Source: an uncultured PS1 clade bacterium (GTDB lineage Bacteria > Pseudomonadota > Alphaproteobacteria > MED-G09). Taken from it: DNA of 62,793 nt. The stretch is from assembly GCA_902608415.1 (NCBI GenBank), contig CACLNZ010000006.1:1-62793 (forward strand). Reading direction: 5' to 3'. Positions 29,903-38,647 of this stretch are shown in pieces (within the stretch, counting starts at the first letter, position 1; each line of letters opens with the position of its first letter). The notes under the pieces are model-generated. The model saw only the letters and a program-made list of their open reading frames with translations, was not told the DNA's origin and searched no databases. Made by a program: the position numbers and the translations under genes.

Positions 29903-30982
29903 ATGAGTGAACAAGAAGAAAGTTTTAATCCAGAGTACAATCCACTTGGCGCAGAGGGCTCCATTGATACTAATGCAATGCCATGGATACCAATAAAAGA
30001 TGTAAAAGGTCTGCATGTCAAGCCAATAAGAGTAAGTCCAGAAAGCGGGATGTTCTCTTTAATTTATAAGCTTGATAAAGGATGTTCATTTCCAAGCTCC
30101 GTTTATCTTGGAGGCATGGATATGCTGGTTTTATCTGGACAGTTGAGTTATTTTCAAGATGACAAAGAGAGTGTTTTAGCTCCAGGAACATGGGGCTTTA
30201 TAGCTGCAAATTCTAAAGTAAATTCAATAACCGCTATTGAGGATACTGAAGTTTTAGCAAATTTTTATAGTGCATTAGCTTTGTTAAAGGAAGATGGGTC
30301 AATTCAATCTCTTTTAACTGGAACTGATGTAATGAAGCTTGCAAATGAGAAAAATATTTCTCTTGTTCCTAATTCATCAACTGAATGTTGGGAGCGTGGT
30401 CCTCAGACTTATGATGGTGAAGGTGAACCTTTAGCTATAGCTTCTTCTAATGCAGCAACATTAGTAGATTCAGATGTTGGATCTGTATTATCATCTGAAA
30501 TTTCTCACCCTCATTTTGTTGATACTAGAGAAGTACCATGGTTTACAATGCCGACAATGCCTGATGTTGGTTTAAAGCTTTTGCGTGTCAGTGAAGAAAC
30601 TGGATTTGTTTCTATGATTGTCAGACATAATGGAGTTGCGCTTCCACATTCACATATTGGCGCTAGTGACTTTTTAGTATTGAGTGGAGCTTTAGGTGTT
30701 AGAGCAGGCCCTCCTGAAGGCTATGGACCAGGTATGTGGTTCTATGAACCTGCAGGTGCGAGACATGAGGAAACACAAAGAGTTACAGATGAAGATTTAA
30801 TCTATACTGCTAATATATATGGTCCCTTAGTTTTTGACTCTGGACCTGGCACACCTGTCGAAGCTGTTGTTTCTTGGATGGATTATAAAACAATGGCTGA
30901 AGAGGGTGGTATCAAATTAGTTCCAAATTCGAATTCAAATGATAAAACCTTACTTGCATGGGCTCCAATAGAAGCAAATTAA
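29903..30982 (+). CDS. Two-cupin-domain protein (2,4'-dihydroxyacetophenone dioxygenase/ChrR-like)
   Basis: Two related halves: MPWIPIKDVKGLHVKPIRVSPESGMFSLI and VPWFTMPTMPDVGLKLLRVSEETGFVSMIV. Confidence 0.75.
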   Translation: MSEQEESFNPEYNPLGAEGSIDTNAMPWIPIKDVKGLHVKPIRVSPESGMFSLIYKLDKGCSFPSSVYLGGMDMLVLSGQLSYFQDDKESVLAPGTWGFIAANSKVNSITAIEDTEVLANFYSALALLKEDGSIQSLLTGTDVMKLANEKNISLVPNSSTECWERGPQTYDGEGEPLAIASSNAATLVDSDVGSVLSSEISHPHFVDTREVPWFTMPTMPDVGLKLLRVSEETGFVSMIVRHNGVALPHSHIGASDFLVLSGALGVRAGPPEGYGPGMWFYEPAGARHEETQRVTDEDLIYTANIYGPLVFDSGPGTPVEAVVSWMDYKTMAEEGGIKLVPNSNSNDKTLLAWAPIEAN

Positions 30983-32067
30983 AAAAGTATAATGTAGTTG
31001 ATCTATTTTGTGGTGTTGGAGGTCTTACTTTAGGCTTCGATCAAACAAAAAGATTCAATACTATTTTTGCTAATGATGTCGATAGCGATATGTGTAAAGC
31101 ATATAAGCTTAATTTTCCTAACACAGTAATTTCTGATAACTCTATATCTAATGTAGACTTTAAAGATATAACTAGTAAAAAAAAAATTGATATTGTAGTT
31201 GGAGGACCACCATGTCAGGCCTATTCTACATCAGGAAAAAGATTACTTAATGACCCTAGAGCTGTTCTCTTTAAGGAGTATTTTAGGGCAATAAAAGACT
31301 TAAAACCATCACTATTCATATATGAAAATGTAAAAGGCCTTCTTTCTATGGGGCAAGGGCGATTAATAAATGAAATAAAGGAATTATTTCTTTCTCAAGG
31401 CTATAATCTAAAATTAGAAGTTCTAAATGCTGCAGATTATGGGGTACCTCAGATAAGAGAGAGGGTTTTTGTCATAGGCGTTAAGCAGAGAAAAAATTTT
31501 TTGTTCCCAAAAAAAACCCATCACAATAACGAAGGCGAAGATTTATTTAAAAAAACTTATTTAACTCTTGAGGATGCCATGTCTGACTTACCTCGAATTC
31601 CTGTTAACTCTCAATCAAAAACTTACATAAAAGAACCACAAAATAATTATCAAAAGTTAATGAGATTAAAAGCCCCAAGTGCTTTAACAGAACAAGAATC
31701 TGCCAATCATGGTAAAAAGTTATTAAATGCGATTAAGTTTTTACCTGAGGGCGGTTTAAAAAAATCAATTCCCAAAAAATATAGACCTAAATCAGGTTAT
31801 GCTAATAGTTACGGAAGATTATGGTGGAAAAGACCCTCAACAACTATAACAAGAAATTTTGGTACACCAAGTTCTGCAAGATGTGTGCACCCATTGATTG
31901 ACAGAGCACTTACCACTAGAGAGGGCGCAAGACTTCAGAGTTTTCCAGATTGGTTTAAATTTTATGGATCTAGAGCAAAAAAAAATCTTCAGATAGGTAA
32001 TGCTGTACCTCCATTGCTAGCAAATAAAATAGCTAAATCAGTTTTACAGTATTTAGATAAAAAATGA
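30958..32067 (+). CDS. DNA cytosine-5 methyltransferase (type II)
   Basis: VVDLFCGVGGLTLGF, GGPPCQAYS, ENVKGLLS, LQIGNAVPPLLA. Confidence 0.95.
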   Translation: MGSNRSKLKKYNVVDLFCGVGGLTLGFDQTKRFNTIFANDVDSDMCKAYKLNFPNTVISDNSISNVDFKDITSKKKIDIVVGGPPCQAYSTSGKRLLNDPRAVLFKEYFRAIKDLKPSLFIYENVKGLLSMGQGRLINEIKELFLSQGYNLKLEVLNAADYGVPQIRERVFVIGVKQRKNFLFPKKTHHNNEGEDLFKKTYLTLEDAMSDLPRIPVNSQSKTYIKEPQNNYQKLMRLKAPSALTEQESANHGKKLLNAIKFLPEGGLKKSIPKKYRPKSGYANSYGRLWWKRPSTTITRNFGTPSSARCVHPLIDRALTTREGARLQSFPDWFKFYGSRAKKNLQIGNAVPPLLANKIAKSVLQYLDKK

Positions 32068-32076
32068 GTAAAAAAA

Positions 32077-32922
32077 ATGAGAAATAGATCTGAGGGATGG
32101 AAGCACGCTAAAGTAAGTGGCCACAGGAACGAAGTATTAATTGCAGAAAAAATTATGAATGATTTAGATTTCTCCAATCAACTTAAGACAATATTAAAAA
32201 AAGATTTTGTAATAAGAAAAGTTGAAGCTGACGGACTCAAGAATAAAAAAGTCATAGATGTATTTGGAACTAAAACTACACAAAAAACAGATTTAAAAAT
32301 TTTCTGGGAAAACAATTCCTTTACAAATATTTCGATTAAAAAAAGTAAATCTGGCCAAGTTTTTTTAATAAGTTTTGAAAATTTTATCAAAGGTTTTGAG
32401 TTACAATTTAATTCAAAAATTCCAAGCGATGTTAAAAGAGCTCTTTCATTATTTATAAATGGAGCAAAGGATATTGAAGATATTCTATCTAATGAAGAAT
32501 ATCAAAAAAGTGACAACAAAATTGTCAAATATGAGAAAAGAAAGAAAAGATTAACATGGGAAACATTAAAAAAATACGATCATGAGTTGACTGAAGCTTT
32601 ATTATTTTGGTTAAAAAAAAATGTCAGAGATTTGATTTTATTTTGTTTTCAAAGAGGTCTGGTTATGCAGGAGTCTAATTGGGCAGAATATTTATGGTAT
32701 TACAATACAATCAATGAAAACAATAATAACATAACACTAAAAATAGAGAAAATTGCAGAAGAGCTATCTTCTATAAAATATCAAAAAAATATCATTCCTG
32801 GAGATAGAACTGGTGGTACAACAATACAATTACCCTTTGGTTTTTTGCAATGGCATCAAAAGAAACTTCAATTTCATCAAAAAATGGATTTAATTATTGA
32901 AGGTTTCAATTTAAATAAGTAA
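32077..32922 (+). CDS. Probable type II restriction endonuclease partner of the upstream methyltransferase
   Basis: Adjacent to the methyltransferase; KTDLKIFWENNSFTNISIKKSKSGQ resembles a PD-(D/E)XK-like core variant. Confidence 0.7.
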   Translation: MRNRSEGWKHAKVSGHRNEVLIAEKIMNDLDFSNQLKTILKKDFVIRKVEADGLKNKKVIDVFGTKTTQKTDLKIFWENNSFTNISIKKSKSGQVFLISFENFIKGFELQFNSKIPSDVKRALSLFINGAKDIEDILSNEEYQKSDNKIVKYEKRKKRLTWETLKKYDHELTEALLFWLKKNVRDLILFCFQRGLVMQESNWAEYLWYYNTINENNNNITLKIEKIAEELSSIKYQKNIIPGDRTGGTTIQLPFGFLQWHQKKLQFHQKMDLIIEGFNLNK

Positions 32923-32974
32923 TAAGATTATATGTTTGAATAAAATAATTTTTAATCTATGCAAGGTTCAAAAA

Positions 32975-33664
32975 ATGGATAATAAGGTTTCTCTAATCGC
33001 TGGTTCAACAGGATTTCTTGGTTCAAAAATTCTAAATTCTTTATCTAAAGAAGATACAAAAACTTATTGTCTTTCAAGAAGAAAGAATAATAATAACCAA
33101 AAAAATATAGAAGAATTAATTATTGATTTTGAAAAATTAGATGACTTTGATTTACCTAAAATTGATCATGTTTATCTATGTTTAGGTTATGAATTAAGAG
33201 CTTGGGAGTTAATCGTAATGCCTGATAAACTAAAATACCCTTTTTATAAAGTTGATTACGAATATACTCTTAATATTGCAAAAAAAAGCTTAGATGCTGG
33301 TGTTAAATCTATCTCATTAGTTTCAGCTGTTGGAGCAAACACAGATTCAACAAGCTTTTACCTAAAAACTAAAGGTGAGTTAGAAGAGGAGATTAAAAAG
33401 CTTCCTTTTGAAACAATCAATATATTTCAGCCAGGTCATTTAGCAGGAAGAATTGATTGGCAAAGAGAAAAAAGTGATCCAAGAATAGATGTCTTTGCTT
33501 TTGAAATAGCATCCTTATTTTTTGATCCATTTATGATTAGTGGATTAAGAAAGTTTAGGAGTATAAATGCTAAAAGATTGGCAAAATTCATTATAAAGAA
33601 ATCTAAAGAAAATCATAACGGCATTAACTATATGAGTTATAATGATTTCACATACGATAATTAG
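32975..33664 (+). CDS. NAD(P)-binding Rossmann-fold oxidoreductase
   Basis: SLIAGSTGFLGSKIL; ATG 32975 in frame with the track ORF at 32936. Confidence 0.75.
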   Translation: MDNKVSLIAGSTGFLGSKILNSLSKEDTKTYCLSRRKNNNNQKNIEELIIDFEKLDDFDLPKIDHVYLCLGYELRAWELIVMPDKLKYPFYKVDYEYTLNIAKKSLDAGVKSISLVSAVGANTDSTSFYLKTKGELEEEIKKLPFETINIFQPGHLAGRIDWQREKSDPRIDVFAFEIASLFFDPFMISGLRKFRSINAKRLAKFIIKKSKENHNGINYMSYNDFTYDN

Positions 33665-33670
33665 TTAAAT

Positions 33671-34531
33671 ATGTTCGATATTAAAGATAAAAATGTTCTT
33701 ATAACTGGAGCAACTAGCGGTATAGGAAGAGCAGCAGCAATAAAGCTTTCTTCAATTGGGGCAAATATATTTTTTGTTGCTAGGAGTGAGAGCAAAGCGC
33801 AATTACTGGTTGATGATATTTATAAAATAAGTGGAAAAGAAGCAATTCCAATTATTGCTGATCTATCATCACAATCTGATATTCGTAAAGCAGCACAAAA
33901 ATTTAATTCACTTAATTTACCTCTTCATGTTTTGTTAAATAATGCAGGTCTAATTAATAAAGAAAGGAAAAAAACAATTGATGATTATGAGGAAGTTTTT
34001 GCGATAAACCATCTAGCTTACTTTTTATTAACAACCCTTCTAATTGATAAGCTTAAGGAAGCAAGCGGCAGCAGGATAGTTAATGTTTCATCAGGAGCTC
34101 ATGCTTTTGTAAAAGGTTTTAATTTTGAAGATGTCCAATCTATGGAGGCTTACAAACCTTTTCAGGTTTATGGGTATTCTAAATTGGCAAATATACTTTT
34201 TACAAAAAAATTAGCCACTATTCTTGATAATGAGAACATTACTGTTAATTGTTTACACCCTGGAGTAGTCGGAACATCTTTTGGACAAAATAATGGAAGT
34301 CTTCAGAGATATTTATTTTTTCTTGCTAAACCATTTATGCGAAGTTCTGAGAAAGGTGCAGAGACATCTATATATTTGTGCTCCTCTCCAGAAGTATCGG
34401 ATACATCAGGGCAATATTTTTATAACTGCAAGATAGCAAAAACAACTAAATGGGCGCAAAGCAAAGTAGATGCAGATAGATTATGGGATTTAAGTAAAGA
34501 GTTGACTGGTGTTTCATGGGACATAAATTAA
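33671..34531 (+). CDS. SDR family oxidoreductase (retinol dehydrogenase-like)
   Basis: VLITGATSGIGRAAA, LNNAGLI, YGYSKLANILF. Confidence 0.92.
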   Translation: MFDIKDKNVLITGATSGIGRAAAIKLSSIGANIFFVARSESKAQLLVDDIYKISGKEAIPIIADLSSQSDIRKAAQKFNSLNLPLHVLLNNAGLINKERKKTIDDYEEVFAINHLAYFLLTTLLIDKLKEASGSRIVNVSSGAHAFVKGFNFEDVQSMEAYKPFQVYGYSKLANILFTKKLATILDNENITVNCLHPGVVGTSFGQNNGSLQRYLFFLAKPFMRSSEKGAETSIYLCSSPEVSDTSGQYFYNCKIAKTTKWAQSKVDADRLWDLSKELTGVSWDIN

Positions 34532-34785
34532 GCGGGACCGAATTTCAAATAAAAGTTTGGAAAGAAATTTCGAAAATACCTAAAGGTAAAACAAAAAGTT
34601 ATAAAGAAATAGCTATAGCAATCGGAAGGCCGAAATCTTCAAGAGCAGTGGCAAATGCTTGTGGTAAAAATCCATATCCTGTCGAAATACCATGTCACAG
34701 AATAATTAGATCTAATGGTGAAATAGGTGGCTATTCTGCAGGCGGATCAAAAGTGAAAAGAATTCTTCTTTCCAAAGAAATATGA
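34516..34785 (+). CDS. ogt: Single-domain methylated-DNA--protein-cysteine methyltransferase
   Basis: TEFQIKVWKEISKIPKGKTKSYKEIA, VEIPCHRIIRSNGEIGGYSAG (PCHR active site). Confidence 0.85.
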   Translation: MGHKLSGTEFQIKVWKEISKIPKGKTKSYKEIAIAIGRPKSSRAVANACGKNPYPVEIPCHRIIRSNGEIGGYSAGGSKVKRILLSKEI

Positions 34786-34797
34786 TAGACAAATTAA

Positions 34798-35112
34798 ATG
34801 AATAAATTCCTTTTGGGTTTTGCTTATTTTTGTATTTATACAACGCCTATTCAAGCGGGTTTCCTGCTTTGGATTGTTTGGATAATTTTTTCAACCGACT
34901 ACAGTATTCTGTCTCTTTCAACTGATGAGTTCTTAACAGATAATTTATTTATAATTAAAGAATTGGTTTTCAAATATTTATGGCCTTTAAAATCAATATA
35001 TCAATTTATTTGGCAAATTCCGGCTATTATTTGGATAATAATTAAAGCAATGATTAGTACCTGGTTAGGTTTTTATCTTTTGAAAATTGTAAAAAAAAGG
35101 AATATTGAATGA
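34798..35112 (+). CDS. Small membrane protein of unknown function
   Basis: ORF with hydrophobic segments between ogt and hemH, with a close overlap to hemH. Confidence 0.5.
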   Translation: MNKFLLGFAYFCIYTTPIQAGFLLWIVWIIFSTDYSILSLSTDEFLTDNLFIIKELVFKYLWPLKSIYQFIWQIPAIIWIIIKAMISTWLGFYLLKIVKKRNIE

Positions 35113-36044
35113 AAGGTATTCTGCTTATAAATCTAGGAACTCCAGATAATTTAGAGCTTTCTTCAGTTAAAAAATATCTTAAAGAATTTTTGTCTGATAG
35201 TTATGTTGTTGATATTCCATCGATAATTAGAAAAATATTAGTCAATTTTATCATTGTTCCTTTCAGATCAAGAAAAACACAAGAAGCATATAAATCTATT
35301 TGGACAAAAGAGGGCTCTCCATTAATTATTAATACTAACCTGATAAAAGAAAAATTAGATCAGAAAATCGAATATCCTGTTGAAATGGCAATGCGTTATC
35401 AAAGCCCTTCAATTGCGAAAGGGCTTATTTCATTAGAAGAAAAGGGCTGTAAGGAAATAATTGTTCTTCCGCTTTATCCTCATTATGCAGAGGCAACTTC
35501 TTTAACTACTAAATTAAAAGTTAAAGATGTTAAAGATAAGCTAGATCTTGATATACAATTATCTTTTTTAGATGAATTTTATAATGAGGATGGGTATATA
35601 GAATCTTTGTCAAAACAAATTAATTCATACCTAAATGCTGATACTGATTTTTTGCTTTTTAGTTATCATGGTATTCCTAAAAGACAAAATGTTAGAACAA
35701 ACCCAACATATGAAGAACAAGTAAAATTAGCATCTAAACTTTGTGCAGAAAGACTTAATTTAGAAGATGATCAATGGGGTGTTGCTTTCCAATCAAGAAT
35801 TGGGCCTGGCTGGTTACAGCCTTTTACAGATAAAGAACTAGAAAATTTACCAAAAAATGGAATTAAGAAGATAGCAGTTGTTTGTCCTTCATTTGTCGCA
35901 GATAATCTTGAAACATTAGAGGAAATCAATATAGAGGCAAGAGAGATATTTATTGAAGCTGGTGGTGAAAAATTTGTATTCATACCCTGTTTAAATAATG
36001 ATGATAAATGGATAGACTTTTTAGTTGAGTATGTTTCTAATTAA
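35109..36044 (+). CDS. hemH: Ferrochelatase
   Basis: LLINLGTPDNLELSSVKKYLKEFLSD, YSFHGIP-like FSYHGIPKR, FQSRIGPGWLQPFT, CPSFVADNLETLEEI. Confidence 0.97.
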   Translation: MKGILLINLGTPDNLELSSVKKYLKEFLSDSYVVDIPSIIRKILVNFIIVPFRSRKTQEAYKSIWTKEGSPLIINTNLIKEKLDQKIEYPVEMAMRYQSPSIAKGLISLEEKGCKEIIVLPLYPHYAEATSLTTKLKVKDVKDKLDLDIQLSFLDEFYNEDGYIESLSKQINSYLNADTDFLLFSYHGIPKRQNVRTNPTYEEQVKLASKLCAERLNLEDDQWGVAFQSRIGPGWLQPFTDKELENLPKNGIKKIAVVCPSFVADNLETLEEINIEAREIFIEAGGEKFVFIPCLNNDDKWIDFLVEYVSN

Positions 36045-36055
36045 GTGAGGAAAAA

Positions 36056-37150
36056 ATGATAACAAAAGCAGATGACTATCCTATTCATCAAACATCCTCT
36101 CCTGTTGCAGAGGTAGGTACTTCTAGAAACTTTTATGATAGGTATTTTTTTAATGGATACTCTAGAGATGACGAAGTATTTTTTGGAGCTGTTTTATGTG
36201 TGTATCCTAATTTAAATATAATGGATGCAGCTTTTACTATCGCTTATCAAGGCACTCAACATAATGTAAGGGCATCACGAATACTTAATTTAGAGAGATT
36301 AGATACTGTTGTAGGTCCAATTGAAGTTAAAGTAATAGAACCTCTTAAAAAACTTCAAGTTTTAGTTAATGATAAAGATTCAGGTATTAATGTGAATATA
36401 ATTTTTGATGGTTTTACAGAAGTTCTGCAGGAGCCTCAAATGTATTTATATGACGGTCCTAGAAAAACGATGGATACCTGTAGAATGGTCCAACATGGTT
36501 CATGGGCAGGGCAAGTAAATATAGATAATAATGCTATAGATATTAATCCAGAAAAATTTGTCGGATCGAGAGATAGATCATGGGGAGTGAGACCTGTTGG
36601 AGCTTATGATAGTCAGCCTCCTGTTCCAATGAGTTTACCTCAATTCTACTGGCTATGGAATCCAGCTCATTTTGAAGATTTTACTACACAATTTCATTTT
36701 GTTGATGACTCTGAAGGAAACATAGTGAATGGGCATTCTGTTTTGCAACACAAAGATAAAAGAGAAAAAGAAACATTTTCAGACTTGGAAAAAAATGTTG
36801 AGTATTTTAAAGGGTCGAGAAGAGTAAAATATCTAGAAATTAATGCTTTAGATAAAAATAAAAATAATATCAATTTAAAAATTACTCCTCAAACAAGAGT
36901 TTTTATGTGCGGTTTAGGGTACATGCATCAAGAGTGGGGTCATGGTCATTTTAAAGGTGAAAATGAACATACTTATGATACTTATAATTTAAGCGAAGAT
37001 CCTCATGATCCTCCATTTCTACATATTCAATCAATAAGTGATGTGATTTTATCAAGAAAAGAAAAAACTTATAATGGGTCTTGTATTCTTGAAGAACTAA
37101 TTCTCGGACCCCATTTGCCTAGTGGATTTAAAGATTTATTTGATCGCTAA
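36056..37150 (+). CDS. Uncharacterised protein (possibly CrtC/lipocalin-like)
   Basis: Long ORF with SRDRSWGVRP motif; family not confidently recognised. Confidence 0.5.
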   Translation: MITKADDYPIHQTSSPVAEVGTSRNFYDRYFFNGYSRDDEVFFGAVLCVYPNLNIMDAAFTIAYQGTQHNVRASRILNLERLDTVVGPIEVKVIEPLKKLQVLVNDKDSGINVNIIFDGFTEVLQEPQMYLYDGPRKTMDTCRMVQHGSWAGQVNIDNNAIDINPEKFVGSRDRSWGVRPVGAYDSQPPVPMSLPQFYWLWNPAHFEDFTTQFHFVDDSEGNIVNGHSVLQHKDKREKETFSDLEKNVEYFKGSRRVKYLEINALDKNKNNINLKITPQTRVFMCGLGYMHQEWGHGHFKGENEHTYDTYNLSEDPHDPPFLHIQSISDVILSRKEKTYNGSCILEELILGPHLPSGFKDLFDR

Positions 37151-37152
37151 AA

Positions 37153-38226
37153 ATGCCAGTTAGTACAGAAAAAAATTTTGATGAAAAATTTAATCTCTTT
37201 AAAGAATGGTTAACGCAACAAGACAATTTTAAAGATAAAGGTCATTTGATTACAGCAAATGAAAGCTCTATAGCCTCAGGGTTTTCAAATGAAACTTTTA
37301 TTTTTAGTCTAAATGAAAATGATGTAAGTAAAAACTATGTTTTACGATTAAAGCCTTCTAATTACCAAGTCTTTCCAGAATACAATCTAAAACTACAAGT
37401 TGATATTATGAAATGTTTATATGAGAGAGGCTTTCCTACACCAAATATTATATTGTATGAATCAAACGATGATATTTTGGGCTCCGAGTTTTATCTTATG
37501 GATTTTATTAATGGTGAAGCCCCAACTGATAATCCACCATACCACATGGATCCAGAAGGAATGGTTGGTAGAGCTAATAAAGAAGATAGAAGAAAAATCT
37601 GGACAGAATGGATACATTATTTGAATCGAATTCATACATTGGATATCAATGATTTAAAATTAAAAGAGTTAGATAAAAAGTATAGAAACAATAATCCACT
37701 GGATATTGATATTGATTATTATCAAAATTTTTTAGATTGGGGAATGGATGGAGAAGATAATCCTTTATGCAATAATGTTTTAAGCTGGTTGAAAGAAAAT
37801 AAACCAAAAAAAAATAATCCATTAAGCCTATGTTGGGGGGACTCTCGTCCAGGTAATATTTTATATGATAATTTCAAGGCCTCTGCTTTGTTGGATTGGG
37901 AAATGGCAACATACGGAGATCCAATTTCAGATATCGCATGGGGTCTAGCAGTGGATGATGCTAGCAGTATAGGCTTAACGGTTGATAGGCTAGAAGGCTC
38001 AATGGATTATGAGGAAGCTTTAGTGCTTTGGTCAGAGCATACTGGATTTTCTACAGAAAATTATAATTACTATAGAATATTTTCTTTGTTAAAGTTTTCA
38101 GTAATAATGGTTCGTGTTGCAAAGAAACTTGTATTTAATAATATAATGCCATTAGAAAGCGATTTTTATAAAAATAATTATATCTCAAATTTTCTAAAAT
38201 CTGAATTTGACGCAAATAATTCATAA
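37153..38226 (+). CDS. Phosphotransferase (APH/ACAD10-like kinase fold)
   Basis: LSLCWGDSRPGNILYDNFKASALLDWEMATYGDPISDIAW. Confidence 0.9.
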   Translation: MPVSTEKNFDEKFNLFKEWLTQQDNFKDKGHLITANESSIASGFSNETFIFSLNENDVSKNYVLRLKPSNYQVFPEYNLKLQVDIMKCLYERGFPTPNIILYESNDDILGSEFYLMDFINGEAPTDNPPYHMDPEGMVGRANKEDRRKIWTEWIHYLNRIHTLDINDLKLKELDKKYRNNNPLDIDIDYYQNFLDWGMDGEDNPLCNNVLSWLKENKPKKNNPLSLCWGDSRPGNILYDNFKASALLDWEMATYGDPISDIAWGLAVDDASSIGLTVDRLEGSMDYEEALVLWSEHTGFSTENYNYYRIFSLLKFSVIMVRVAKKLVFNNIMPLESDFYKNNYISNFLKSEFDANNS

Positions 38227-38240
38227 ATAAGAGGTTAAAA

Positions 38241-38636
38241 ATGGAAAACTTTATTTACCCAGGTCTTTTAAGTAGCGTTGCTTTATTGGTTTATTATTTT
38301 ACACTTTTACAAGCAGGATTAGCGAGAGCGAAATATGGAATTAAAGCCCCCTCACATGATGGTCCTGAAGAATATGTAAGAAAAGTTAGAGTTCATCATA
38401 ATACTATTGAGCATTTAGTATTGTTTTTACCTGGTTTATGGCTATTTTCATTTGCAGTTGATCCTATTTGGGCATTTATTATTGGTATTGTATGGCCAAT
38501 AGGACGAATAAAGTACGCATTAGATTATTATAAAGATGCTGAAAAAAGAGGTCCTGGTTTATATTTCAGTATGCCACCAATATACATTTATGTTCTTGGA
38601 TCATTAATTGGTTTTATTATAAAAATCGTTTCGTAA
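38241..38636 (+). CDS. MAPEG family membrane protein
   Basis: ARAKYGIKAPSHDGPEEYVRKVRVHHNTIEHLVLFLPGLWLF. Confidence 0.85.
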   Translation: MENFIYPGLLSSVALLVYYFTLLQAGLARAKYGIKAPSHDGPEEYVRKVRVHHNTIEHLVLFLPGLWLFSFAVDPIWAFIIGIVWPIGRIKYALDYYKDAEKRGPGLYFSMPPIYIYVLGSLIGFIIKIVS

Positions 38637-38647
38637 AGAGTTTTTGA

